From IMG/VR virus record IMGVR_UViG_3300045733_000287, positions 1-56,426 of that record: a stretch of 56,426 nucleotides of DNA. The stretch is one strand, 5' to 3'. This stretch comes from a virus. Every line of letters starts with the position of its first letter. The first letter of the stretch is position 1. This document shows, one piece after another, positions 1 to 7,611 of the stretch. The translations under genes were made by a program, and so were the position numbers. The notes beneath the pieces were generated by a model, which worked only from the letters and a program-made list of their open reading frames with translations, was not told where the DNA came from and did no database searches.

Positions 1-127
1 TGAAACCTTTTGTGGCTCTGGTATGCCTGTGAGGGCAATATTTTTAAGTATGTAACTTACATCTTTCATTTAGTCCCTGTTAATCCAACGCATCAAATTT
101 ATGAACAATAAATAACATATCCGAATA
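1..127. repeat. Exact 127-bp direct repeat, copy 1 (haplotype junction)
   Basis: These bases are identical to 54009-54135; the match starts at the first base of the window and ends where the two following sequences split (T at 128 versus A at 54136). It covers part of the structured leader of the early operon and its -7 promoter box (here 94-101). The exact length and position suggest a shared node between two assembly paths rather than a biological terminal repeat, because 127 is a common maximum k-mer of de Bruijn assemblers. No gene lies in 1-138. Confidence 0.95.
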
Positions 128-138
128 TTTTTAAACAT

Positions 139-2004
139 TTATTTCAAAAATAAACCCGCTTTATTGTAAAGTCTTTTATTTGCTATGTCACAATATTCTG
201 AAATCAATTCCGATAGAATGAAATTAAAGCCTTCATTCGTTGCTGAAAGCGCAGCAGGACCTGACCCGCCAAACGGATCATAAGTTAAGCCTCCTTTTGG
301 TGTTACAAGTCTCTGCAGGTATTGAATTAATTTTATAGGTTTAACTGTCGGGTGAAAATTTTGTGAAGACCTGTTTGTTCCATCGCCTTGAAACGATCCG
401 GGGTTTTGGGTACCACTTGACCAGATCATAGGTTTTGTCTGAAACTGATGTAACCCATCATTCCGTTCACCCCTGTCAGCTTTCGCAATGTAAAAGAACC
501 TCGAGGCCCCGCCTTTGTCGTCATAGAAAGTATCACCGTCATCGCCTCTTTGAGCATAGTCACCGTAGATGCCTTTTGATTTACCACTATGTCCTGATTT
601 GACTTTCGCAAACGCTCCGGCTTCGGGTACCTGTTTATCAAGTTCAACTGCAGTAAACTCATCGAGAATTATATTTGCAGGAAAACGACCAATAGTCATA
701 AAGTCAGTTGATTTCTTCATATTATTACCAAATCCGCTGTCACCACAATTCATTCCACTCCCCCCTTCTTTGTCATATTCTCTTGGTTCTGTTGTCCTAC
801 TTACTTCAACCCTGCACCCATCAATATTAATTCCACCTGTACCCCATTTTAAGACATTCTGAGCAACGGTCTTTTCGCTTAATGGCTTTCGTGCTACACA
901 AATATGATTATGATGTGATTTTCCGTCCTCTTCCTGGAAGTTTTGAAGATCCGTTGATATAGCATTGACGTGAGCAGAAAGCATTTGGATGTTCTTTAAT
1001 AACTCCATTGAGTCGAGTAAATATTTTACCACAGGAGGGACATTCGCATATTGTTCTTTTTGACAAATCTTTTCCTTTATGATGTAATTGAGAATGTCTT
1101 GCGACAAGTAACAATTCAAGGTTTTCGGGTCTATTATCTGATCTATTTGTGTTTTTGTGGTGGACATTTTCAGACGACAATAATTTTCTTCCGAGTATTT
1201 GCTCCATGATGATACGGTGTTCAAGTTGATACTCATTTCCGACTCGAATTGCGACATATCCATCTGATCTAATAAACCTGCCGACATACTGATGGCTTCT
1301 TCTGCAGTCCATTGAACAATACCTAACGCCTCGCTTAATTCTTTTGGGCTTAACTTGAAATTCTTTTCCGCAACATTCACATTTAACAGTAACCATAATT
1401 TAAGTTTTAATACATATAGGCTCATGCAAATACTATGCCAATATTGTATATCTGTAAGGGGTTTTTGCGCAACGGTTATTATTTCATGTGCGGGCTTTAA
1501 ACCGGTACCCCAGCCGGACCAATAAGTGGCCGGATAAGTGGCCGGATAAGTGGCCGGACGTTCTTTGCCTCCATCAAACATTGATTTTTTACCCTGCTTT
1601 TGAGAAGTCCAAGTCTGTTCTCCTTTGTCATTAAGAATATTTTCTCTTTTTACGCCTGCCTGTTTGTCAATAGCCTTGCTAATATCTAATGACTTCGGGA
1701 ATCCCGACCCGTAGAGCCACAGAATTGAATCTCTTATTTCAAATCCTGCATCTTCAATAGCGCAAACCATACGGTGTGATGTCCGGGTACCACCAAAAGC
1801 AAGTAAGTACCCGCCGGGCTTTAATACCCTTAAACACTCCTTCCAAAGATCTACATTATAAGCAATGCCGGAGTTATCCCATTTTTTACCCATAAATCCA
1901 AGTTCATACGGAGGATCTGTTACTATTGAATCAACAAAATTATCCGGCATTCGTTTCATGGTTTCCCTGCAATCTTCATTATATATTTTATTCAGTTCTA
2001 TCAT
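139..2004 (-). CDS. Beta-class DNA methyltransferase interrupted by an in-frame HNH insertion
   Basis: This is probably an N6-adenine or N4-cytosine DNA methyltransferase. The catalytic DPPY motif is at residues 30-33 and the AdoMet-binding DPFGGSG at 576-582, the permuted order of beta-class enzymes. Family-typical blocks WGTGGINIDGCR (387-398) and GRFPANIILDE (439-449) lie between them. At 621 residues it is longer than usual because about residues 184-367 are an insertion. Another frame of that insertion encodes an HNH protein (908-1396), yet this frame stays open through it. The flanks of the insertion are similar (ITVAQKPL at 176-183, ICVARKPL at 368-375). A PATY triplet at 150-161 comes from a 12-bp DNA repeat. 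Its start overlaps the end of the VRR-NUC gene by 4 bases. It is present only in haplotype A. Whether the read-through protein is active is unknown. Confidence 0.85.
   Translation of the reverse strand: MIELNKIYNEDCRETMKRMPDNFVDSIVTDPPYELGFMGKKWDNSGIAYNVDLWKECLRVLKPGGYLLAFGGTRTSHRMVCAIEDAGFEIRDSILWLYGSGFPKSLDISKAIDKQAGVKRENILNDKGEQTWTSQKQGKKSMFDGGKERPATYPATYPATYWSGWGTGLKPAHEIITVAQKPLTDIQYWHSICMSLYVLKLKLWLLLNVNVAEKNFKLSPKELSEALGIVQWTAEEAISMSAGLLDQMDMSQFESEMSINLNTVSSWSKYSEENYCRLKMSTTKTQIDQIIDPKTLNCYLSQDILNYIIKEKICQKEQYANVPPVVKYLLDSMELLKNIQMLSAHVNAISTDLQNFQEEDGKSHHNHICVARKPLSEKTVAQNVLKWGTGGINIDGCRVEVSRTTEPREYDKEGGSGMNCGDSGFGNNMKKSTDFMTIGRFPANIILDEFTAVELDKQVPEAGAFAKVKSGHSGKSKGIYGDYAQRGDDGDTFYDDKGGASRFFYIAKADRGERNDGLHQFQTKPMIWSSGTQNPGSFQGDGTNRSSQNFHPTVKPIKLIQYLQRLVTPKGGLTYDPFGGSGPAALSATNEGFNFILSELISEYCDIANKRLYNKAGLFLK
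908..1396 (-). CDS. HNH endonuclease nested inside the methyltransferase gene
   Basis: A 162-residue HNH-family endonuclease, probably a selfish homing-type enzyme. An N-terminal zinc-binding segment has cysteines at 6, 8, 9, 27 and 31. The HNH core runs over about 58-95 with HH at 79-80 and the conserved NRPENLEL at 88-95. A second cysteine cluster lies at 117-122 and 141-145. It is read from the same strand as the methyltransferase but in a different frame (offset two bases) and lies wholly inside it. The insertion has only about 90 bp outside this ORF, too little for a group I intron core. I see no clear ribosome binding site, so its expression route is uncertain. Confidence 0.8.
   Translation of the reverse strand: MVTVKCECCGKEFQVKPKRIKRGVRYCSMDCRRSHQYVGRFIRSDGYVAIRVGNEYQLEHRIIMEQILGRKLLSSENVHHKNTNRSDNRPENLELLLVARHSQLHHKGKDLSKRTICECPSCGKIFTRLNGVIKEHPNAFCSRQCYINGSSKLPGRGRKITS
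1522..1557. repeat. Three tandem copies of a 12-bp unit in the methyltransferase gene
   Basis: The unit ATAAGTGGCCGG occurs three times in a row. On the minus strand it encodes the PATY triplet of the methyltransferase. Copy-number change would add or remove four residues without shifting the frame. Confidence 0.9.
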
Positions 2005-2378
2005 TTCAAGTATTCGTCAATGATTTTCCGGCATTCGTCAAACCCGACACCGAATTCCGCCCTATAACCTTTCTCCCGGAGTGCCTGTATCATCTCAAAC
2101 TGCTCGGTTAAATGTGGTGTCGCCGGTTGTAATGACTTATTGAGTAGTTTCGTCCCTTCGACTTTGATCTCAATGAACAGACCGTGCCAGAAGCTTCTTG
2201 GTGAAGCAATAAACAGATCAGGATATCCTTTATTTCCCTGTATCGCTTTCATTTTGCCTGACTGAGCTTTTGATAAATTCAGCCCGGCATAATCGAAATG
2301 ATAGATTACCTTCGGAAATTGATATCTCAAATACATGGCTATTGCCTGACAGATTTGATATTCACGGTCGTTTCTCAT
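2001..2378 (-). CDS. VRR-NUC family nuclease (haplotype A)
   Basis: A 125-residue stand-alone VRR-NUC protein of the PD-(D/E)XK superfamily; phage members act on branched or flap DNA during replication and recombination. The core is visible: GYPDLFI gives Asp54, and FIEIK gives Glu70 and Lys72, followed by a helix with EQFEMIQALREKGY typical of the family C-terminus. It overlaps the ART-like gene upstream by 4 bases and the methyltransferase downstream by 4 bases, so the three are probably translationally coupled. Haplotype B carries a homologue at 54147-54548 with extra residues between the Asp and the Glu-x-Lys. Confidence 0.85.
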   Translation of the reverse strand: MRNDREYQICQAIAMYLRYQFPKVIYHFDYAGLNLSKAQSGKMKAIQGNKGYPDLFIASPRSFWHGLFIEIKVEGTKLLNKSLQPATPHLTEQFEMIQALREKGYRAEFGVGFDECRKIIDEYLK

Positions 2379-2896
2379 AGTATAATTATTTCTTCCTCAT
2401 TATTTCTATTTATATAGGCAAATACCTGATCTTTTTTGACTTGCTTACTTATTACAACATCTTTAGAATAACTGGCTTTGTACCATTCAGCATAGCTTTT
2501 TGATAATGTATATGATAATCCATTATCCTTTTCACTGTTTGTAGCACGATAAACAATAAGGTTTTCTGGTAATTCTCTGATTTTATTATGTTCTTCAGGA
2601 GTTGAAAAATAATATTGTTCTTTCCTATTTGACTTCATTAATAGTCTGAATAAGTCATTATACTCAATAGACCCGCAAAGAACCCAGGCAGTACGGAGAA
2701 GTTCCCAGTATCTTTCATCTGATAAATTCTTTTTATTTTTTACAAATATCTCAAGAACCTCTGTCTGGCTGTGATTTACATCCCAAGCATGAATTAACTT
2801 CTTTGAAATTTTAGAATCCTTTATTAACACCTTTTGTTTTAATTTAGGATACCGCCGTGTCATTGGTATATGAACATTATTACCTTCAGTCGTCAT
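2375..2896 (-). CDS. ADP-ribosyltransferase-like protein
   Basis: A 173-residue protein of unproven function. The C-terminal half has features of the R-S-E class of ADP-ribosyltransferases: VYRA with Arg117 after a strand, GLSYTLSKSYAEWY (127-139) as an S-T-S-like segment followed by a helix, and NEEEIII with Glu167-x-Glu169 near the end. The N-terminal half is helical and charged, with no motif I recognise. If active it could modify a host protein, as T4 Alt and ModA do. It is found only in haplotype A, where it takes the place that a PAPS-reductase-like gene holds in haplotype B. The fold assignment rests on motif order only. Confidence 0.45.
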   Translation of the reverse strand: MTTEGNNVHIPMTRRYPKLKQKVLIKDSKISKKLIHAWDVNHSQTEVLEIFVKNKKNLSDERYWELLRTAWVLCGSIEYNDLFRLLMKSNRKEQYYFSTPEEHNKIRELPENLIVYRATNSEKDNGLSYTLSKSYAEWYKASYSKDVVISKQVKKDQVFAYINRNNEEEIIIL

Positions 2897-2917
2897 CTTA
2901 TTAGTTTTGAATTAACT

Positions 2918-3058
2918 CTATCTAAAATAATCAATGACCTGCTCGGTTTCCTCCGCTTCAGCTTCATGCGGATCAGGAATATTATCGCTCTGATCGGTTC
3001 GGAAAATACTTTCAACTGAAAATTCATCTTCATCTGTTTCGGGATAATGTTTGTTCAC
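2918..3058 (-). CDS. Small acidic protein (haplotype A)
   Basis: About 46 residues, rich in Asp and Glu, ending EETEQVIDYFR. I chose the GTG at 3058 because the homologous haplotype B gene (55387-55530) begins with an ATG at nearly the same place, and similarity starts at the KHYPETDEDEF block. An ATG at 3085 is the alternative and would deepen the overlap with the upstream gene. No recognised domain; conservation in both haplotypes supports it as real. Confidence 0.6.
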   Translation of the reverse strand: MNKHYPETDEDEFSVESIFRTDQSDNIPDPHEAEAEETEQVIDYFR

Positions 3059-3560
3059 GGTTAAGGCACTTTTGCATAAGCTCATACATTCCAATTTTCT
3101 CATGATTCTTCCAGTTAGTACGTTTATTTTCCTCATACATTTCAGTTAATTTATCCCAGTTTTCAACCAAATTAGACCATTCAGGACAAAGTTTTTTCAA
3201 TCGGAATAATGATGTTTTCCATTCCGGAACTGCCTGTAAGAGTTTATAACACCTGCTAAAATCATCAGGATCGTAAGGATAATTAATCGGGAATTTTTCT
3301 GTACCCACTAAACAATTCCACATAGTTTTTGAACTCATACCATGTTCCCCGTTTGCCATCCACCACATTGCTTTTTCTTTTACCCCTTGCGATTGGTCAA
3401 CTTCTGGCTCTTTCCATGTCGGTGGACAGTCTTCGTGTAGTTTATCAAAAGCCTTTATCTTTTTTCCTAACTCATCAACAGGAATAGGATATTGTATTTT
3501 ATGCGATTCCCCACAATTCAAACAGAATAATTTTTCATTTCTTATTGTTGTGTTTTTCAT
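3030..3560 (-). CDS. Conserved phage protein of unknown function
   Basis: This 176-residue protein begins with a CxxC pair (FCLNCGES), possibly metal binding. Its central block reads WWMANGEHGMSSKTMWNCL followed by YPYDPDDFSRCYKLL and a Trp-rich LTEMYEE segment. That pattern belongs to a widespread family in phages and prophages (WxxNGExGxSSxT ... HPxDPxDFxRC) whose job is not known. The gene is absent from haplotype B, where the small acidic gene follows the 129-residue gene directly. Its 3' end overlaps the acidic gene. Confidence 0.7.
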   Translation of the reverse strand: MKNTTIRNEKLFCLNCGESHKIQYPIPVDELGKKIKAFDKLHEDCPPTWKEPEVDQSQGVKEKAMWWMANGEHGMSSKTMWNCLVGTEKFPINYPYDPDDFSRCYKLLQAVPEWKTSLFRLKKLCPEWSNLVENWDKLTEMYEENKRTNWKNHEKIGMYELMQKCLNREQTLSRNR

Positions 3561-3587
3561 CTCATTATAGTTTTGATAGGAATTTTA

Positions 3588-3977
3588 TTAATACCCCGTT
3601 TTTGTTAGTCTCAACTCTTCTTTCTCATAGGAAAGCAATGACCGTAAACCGTCAATCTGATGCACGCAACCTCTGTTAATCCTTTCAATCCAGTCAACTA
3701 TGAAGGATTCTTCCTCACAGATCGAATCTAACAGGGCATTTTGGACAGTTGCAGACAGATGTGATGCTTTGGCTATCTTAATTATTGTCCTGTTTATTTC
3801 AAGGGTCTTTTTGCCTCTCAGGTCTTTCTTGGCTTGTGCCAACATTTGCCCGGAACGTGACATGTAACTCATCAGAGTAGATATTCTTTCCGTCATTTCT
3901 TCAGGATCGTTTGAAACAACAATATCTAAATATGACTGAATTGTTTCAGCCTCTTTTTTAATCTCATCTATATTCAT
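3588..3977 (-). CDS. Hypothetical helical protein (haplotype A)
   Basis: A 129-residue, mostly helical charged protein with no domain I recognise. A near-identical copy is in haplotype B (55532-55921) with only a few substitutions, so the protein is conserved while its DNA drifts. It starts 3 bases after the FtsK-like stop in both haplotypes, which suggests a shared role with the translocase. Confidence 0.75.
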   Translation of the reverse strand: MNIDEIKKEAETIQSYLDIVVSNDPEEMTERISTLMSYMSRSGQMLAQAKKDLRGKKTLEINRTIIKIAKASHLSATVQNALLDSICEEESFIVDWIERINRGCVHQIDGLRSLLSYEKEELRLTKTGY

Positions 3978-3979
3978 GG

Positions 3980-6058
3980 CTATTCTTTATAGAATCCCTG
4001 AAAACGAATGACATTCATATACTCCGGTGACTTAATAAGTCCATCACCACGTCCGTTAAGCGATTCTGCTCCCGGCTCATCAATCACAACCATTGAATCA
4101 ATATCTTTAGGGACCCTGAAACATACCTGCACTGGCAGGTTTACTTTTGCATCTCCCGTGATAACCTTTGTTGAAGCTCTCTGAGTAGCTGACATGATTC
4201 TAAAGCCACAGGAACGCCCCTTTTGCAGTAATACCCGCAGGTTTTCTTCCAGTGACTTATCGACACTCTTGACAACTCTCTTTGTCTTGGTGGCTCCATT
4301 GGCATATCTCCCAACAACCTCTTCACCGTAATTCTTCAGATCATTGCCCTTTCTGCTATTTGCAACAGCATCCGCGAACTCATCAAATACAACAAGGGTT
4401 TTTTTGTTGATGCCGTTCTTAACCCTGCTTTCCATTTCCTCTACAAGCATCATGATCTGAAGCTCAATTTCTTCTATTTCACAAACTACCTTAACCCCGG
4501 AGACTTTTGAATAGCCTTTAAATTCATGTTTAGGGTCGAAAATATAGACCTCATGCACTCCTGTTAATAAGGCATATTCAATTGTTGACCTCAGGAATAC
4601 CGATTTACCGGATCCGGTTGCACCACAAACTAAAATGTGCGGAGTTGAATGATTGTCGAGATCCCAAAAGATTGTTTGTCCGAAGTTATCAACACCGATA
4701 GGCAGCCCGTGACCATTAAGTTTTGAACCGTCCCAGACAAGTGTCGATGTGTTTTTCTTCCCTGACTCAATTACCAGGTAAGACTTCCCTTCATATACAA
4801 ACAAATCTTTGTTTATCCTGACATTTGAGACATTCAGGGCGTTTGCGATGTCAAGTTTATATCTCTGGATGGATGAGATTTGCACCCCTGCATTTATCTC
4901 AAGCAAATATGATGCACTGGAATAGCCGTCAAATATGTGTTGAACCTTTGCAATTATGCCAAAGGATCTGAGTATGTGTTCTATTTTTTCCTGGTTTGTC
5001 ATGTTTTTATTTGTGAAATCGTACGGTATAAATTCTTCTGTGAACTTTTTAAAGTTTCGAATGGTTGTCGGGGTTACGGAAGCCAGTGAGGAATCTCTGA
5101 TTTTCCTCATGCGCTCCCTGAGTAATGGCTTTTTATTCTCAGGTATGTTGAAATCTTCAACCTCTGCAATCATTGTTCTTGCCCAGAAATCATATAATTC
5201 AGCTTTATCTGAGAGGTTATCATTATCATTAATCATGTAAACATAATCCGGGTTCCCGACCGCCTCAATCATTCTCTTAAGTGGTTCATACAGCAATGCT
5301 TCATAAAGTCTCCTGGTGTCGGCATTCATCACAATCTTTGTTCTGATCATTTGCGGTGAACCATCTTTATTCTTTGATGATTTATTTTCGATTAACCAAA
5401 CCTCGTCAATCTTTTCGCCATATTTTTCTTCATACCCCAAAACATAGGTAATGGCTTGTTTTCCGCTTGTGAATTTTAGTTCTTTGTCATCGGTGAAAAT
5501 ACCTTTCGACTTATGATCTGTAATAACCCGTTTGCCATCGTTCGTTGTGAAAACAAGGTCCAGAACTAAATGGCAGGGCATTGGAATATCGACCCCGTTA
5601 ATTGTCAACCATGAGGTTATTGACTCTTCAACACTGATAACTTCTTTTATCTCATCGGTGTAAATATGAATCTGAGTTAAGAAATTATTAAGCAGTTTTG
5701 TAACTGTTTCCGTTGCTGCAATTTTGCACTCCTCAATTGTCGGAGTTGTTTTCATGATCTTCCAATAGTCTGCCCGGACATTATCAATATAAGCGTATGC
5801 AACTGTTTCAAGAGCGACCAAATCAGTTACGACACCCTCTTTAAGGTTTGAGAAATATAAACGAAGCGCAGCATGATAAGCCTGTCCGGCTATCGTTGTG
5901 GCAGAACTTTTGCCATAGCAATGATAAATATATTGCATCTCGAATGCTTTTTCATTGCCGGCAAAGGTTCTTGTTTTGGAATAAGACCAGGAGTCAATCA
6001 GATAGTTTGATAATAACTCCTCTTTTTGCTCCTGGCTTAAATCTTTGTACTTATTCAT
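3980..6058 (-). CDS. RecB-like nuclease fused to an FtsK/SpoIIIE-type DNA translocase
   Basis: A 692-residue two-part protein. The N-terminal half resembles the PD-(D/E)XK nucleases of the RecB/Cas4 group: His62 in AYHAAL, Asp167 in LVLDLVF, Asp181-x-Lys183 in ITDHKSK, then a Q-x-x-x-Y-like helix. The C-terminal half is an FtsK-like motor with Walker A GATGSGKS (479-486), Walker B LVVFDE (555-560), an FtsK-beta-like domain before it and the ATQR segment near the end. I start at the ATG at 6058 because the longer frame to 6211 would overlap the upstream gene by about 145 bases and adds a basic, unconserved stretch. It follows a candidate annealing protein, so it may act in phage recombination or in moving circular genomes. 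Confidence 0.85.
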   Translation of the reverse strand: MNKYKDLSQEQKEELLSNYLIDSWSYSKTRTFAGNEKAFEMQYIYHCYGKSSATTIAGQAYHAALRLYFSNLKEGVVTDLVALETVAYAYIDNVRADYWKIMKTTPTIEECKIAATETVTKLLNNFLTQIHIYTDEIKEVISVEESITSWLTINGVDIPMPCHLVLDLVFTTNDGKRVITDHKSKGIFTDDKELKFTSGKQAITYVLGYEEKYGEKIDEVWLIENKSSKNKDGSPQMIRTKIVMNADTRRLYEALLYEPLKRMIEAVGNPDYVYMINDNDNLSDKAELYDFWARTMIAEVEDFNIPENKKPLLRERMRKIRDSSLASVTPTTIRNFKKFTEEFIPYDFTNKNMTNQEKIEHILRSFGIIAKVQHIFDGYSSASYLLEINAGVQISSIQRYKLDIANALNVSNVRINKDLFVYEGKSYLVIESGKKNTSTLVWDGSKLNGHGLPIGVDNFGQTIFWDLDNHSTPHILVCGATGSGKSVFLRSTIEYALLTGVHEVYIFDPKHEFKGYSKVSGVKVVCEIEEIELQIMMLVEEMESRVKNGINKKTLVVFDEFADAVANSRKGNDLKNYGEEVVGRYANGATKTKRVVKSVDKSLEENLRVLLQKGRSCGFRIMSATQRASTKVITGDAKVNLPVQVCFRVPKDIDSMVVIDEPGAESLNGRGDGLIKSPEYMNVIRFQGFYKE

Positions 6059-6065
6059 TTCTGAA

Positions 6066-6944
6066 TTACAATAAAGTTGGTGATGTGGTTTTTGAATCTC
6101 CGGCCTGTTTGGTTTCGGATTTCTTTTCTTTGATATCTTTCTTTTTGTCACCAAGCTTCTCGTCATTTGTTTTAAGGGCTTCTTTTCTGGCTGCCTCAGT
6201 ATGTGCTGCAAAGGATTCTTTAACCGTTGTGGTGCCTTCCTTAATAGCAGTGGCGAGGGCTTTTAACTCAAAGCACTTCTCTTTATCCATTTCCTGAATA
6301 TTTTCAATTGCCAGGTAACTTAATAACTGATCTGTGGGAACAGCTAGTTTTGCATAATATTCAATCAATCTCTGTCTGACTTTTTCAAGATCCATACTCT
6401 TCCCCATTGCAACTGCCTTGACTTTTTCAATGACATTCTTTGTTACTGCTTTTGGGACCACTTTCAAAACAGCGTTCCTGAATGCAATTGCGCTGGCTGC
6501 ATTGCCGGTGACAACCTGCATATCTTCGCTGAATGTCTTCCCGAATCGGTCTGTAATTCTGCGTTTCACTTCAACGGAAACAGCGAGATTTGTTTCAAGG
6601 TCATGGCAAATACCCATTGCTGTGATAGTTTTGCCATCATTGCCAATGATCCTGGTTTGCACCCGCATGTTTCCCCATGCACCTGCAATAATTTCAGTCA
6701 TACGGACTGACAGACCTTCAATGATTGTATCCTCTTCGCCCGGTCTCCCTTTTCTCCGGAGTGCATAAAAGCAGTCTTCAGCGGTCTCTGTGTCCATTGT
6801 GGCGTATGTCTCAATCTGATTCAGTACATGCGACAAAACACGGGGATACTGTTTTGCAGTTGCGACCTGAATGTCTACTTCAGAGCGATTAAGTGCAGAT
6901 ACCATTTCCACACTTGAAACATTTGTTACTTCTTGGTTTTCCAT
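6066..6944 (-). CDS. Candidate single-strand annealing protein
   Basis: A 292-residue protein with a compact N-terminal two-thirds and a Lys/Glu-rich low-complexity tail (about 235-292). The block EGLSVRMTEIIAGAWGNMRV, then ATNLAVSVEVKR-like strands and GNAASAIAFRNAVLKVVPKA resemble phage proteins found beside RecB-like exonucleases, often proposed to be RecT- or Rad52-type annealing proteins. The position just before a RecB-like nuclease gene, 7 bases away, fits an exonuclease/annealing pair. I see no single decisive motif, so the role is an inference. Confidence 0.5.
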   Translation of the reverse strand: MENQEVTNVSSVEMVSALNRSEVDIQVATAKQYPRVLSHVLNQIETYATMDTETAEDCFYALRRKGRPGEEDTIIEGLSVRMTEIIAGAWGNMRVQTRIIGNDGKTITAMGICHDLETNLAVSVEVKRRITDRFGKTFSEDMQVVTGNAASAIAFRNAVLKVVPKAVTKNVIEKVKAVAMGKSMDLEKVRQRLIEYYAKLAVPTDQLLSYLAIENIQEMDKEKCFELKALATAIKEGTTTVKESFAAHTEAARKEALKTNDEKLGDKKKDIKEKKSETKQAGDSKTTSPTLL

Positions 6945-6985
6945 TTTGTTTGGTAGTTAATTTATGAATGAGAATTTTATTTAAA

Positions 6986-7171
6986 TTATATTCTATATTT
7001 TGCCATGAATGTTTTAAAGTCCTGCACAAAGTTTTCAAGGTCGGCAAATGTTATCCAGCAAAAAGGCGTCCCGTTTATAGTTACCTGTGTATCTAAATAT
7101 TCACCTTCACATTGTTCGCAAGTGAAACAAAGTGTATTGTTATCTATTATTCTTGTAACGCCTCTTTTCAT
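6986..7171 (-). CDS. Small protein with a CxxC pair
   Basis: 61 residues with CFTCEQCEGEY, which could bind zinc or iron, followed by a Trp and aromatic-rich C-terminus. Not recognised. It lies in a run of closely packed small genes read toward the annealing protein. Confidence 0.6.
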   Translation of the reverse strand: MKRGVTRIIDNNTLCFTCEQCEGEYLDTQVTINGTPFCWITFADLENFVQDFKTFMAKYRI

Positions 7172-7179
7172 GGTTATAG

Positions 7180-7452
7180 TTATTTATTTGAATTGATCAG
7201 TAGTTCCGCAGCCTGTATGATTGTGTCCTCTGAAATCGCTCCGTCCGTGACATGGCCAAGCAGTTCAAAGGCAGCGGGTGATTGTTCCATAACATCATCT
7301 TTAATCATCTCTGCCAACACATCAACCTCACCCCCTGAGTTCATGAGCAGGTATTTATGATATGCGAGCAGATTGATTGTTTTAGGCTCATTAAGATCTT
7401 CGGGGACGTTCTCCGGTGGAAGTAATTCGTGTGTAACTAATGTATCTATCAT
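7180..7452 (-). CDS. Small acidic helical protein
   Basis: 90 residues, acidic, predicted helical, no domain recognised. Its start overlaps the stop of the preceding small gene in an ATGA arrangement (7449-7452), which indicates translational coupling. Confidence 0.6.
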   Translation of the reverse strand: MIDTLVTHELLPPENVPEDLNEPKTINLLAYHKYLLMNSGGEVDVLAEMIKDDVMEQSPAAFELLGHVTDGAISEDTIIQAAELLINSNK

Positions 7453-7607
7453 GATTTTTGGTATTCATTTATCGGGATTAACTTTCTTTTCTCCTGTTCT
7501 AATATTTTAAGATCCAAATCGAAACATAATTGAGCCATAGCCAGAGAGTCGTGCCGCCTTGAACAATGCCTGCAGTAATAATATTTATGATTAGTCCGGG
7601 ATTTCAT
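7449..7607 (-). CDS. Small basic protein with a CRHC motif
   Basis: A 52-residue ORF beginning MKSRTNHKYYYCRHC. The closely spaced cysteines and histidines could bind a metal. Start at 7607; the stop TGA overlaps the ATG of the next gene. Supported by the perfect ATGA coupling and by filling the gap between neighbours. Confidence 0.6.
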   Translation of the reverse strand: MKSRTNHKYYYCRHCSRRHDSLAMAQLCFDLDLKILEQEKRKLIPINEYQKS

Positions 7608-7611
7608 AAAC

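Noticed and set aside
908-1396. Group I intron or intein in the methyltransferase gene
   Set aside because: Outside the HNH ORF only about 90 bp of the insert remain, too short for a group I core, and no intein splicing motifs (Cys start, HN end) are visible in the read-through frame.
6059-6211. Longer start of the RecB-FtsK gene
   Set aside because: It overlaps the annealing-protein gene by about 145 bases and adds a basic, low-complexity segment; the ATG at 6058 fits the gene spacing.
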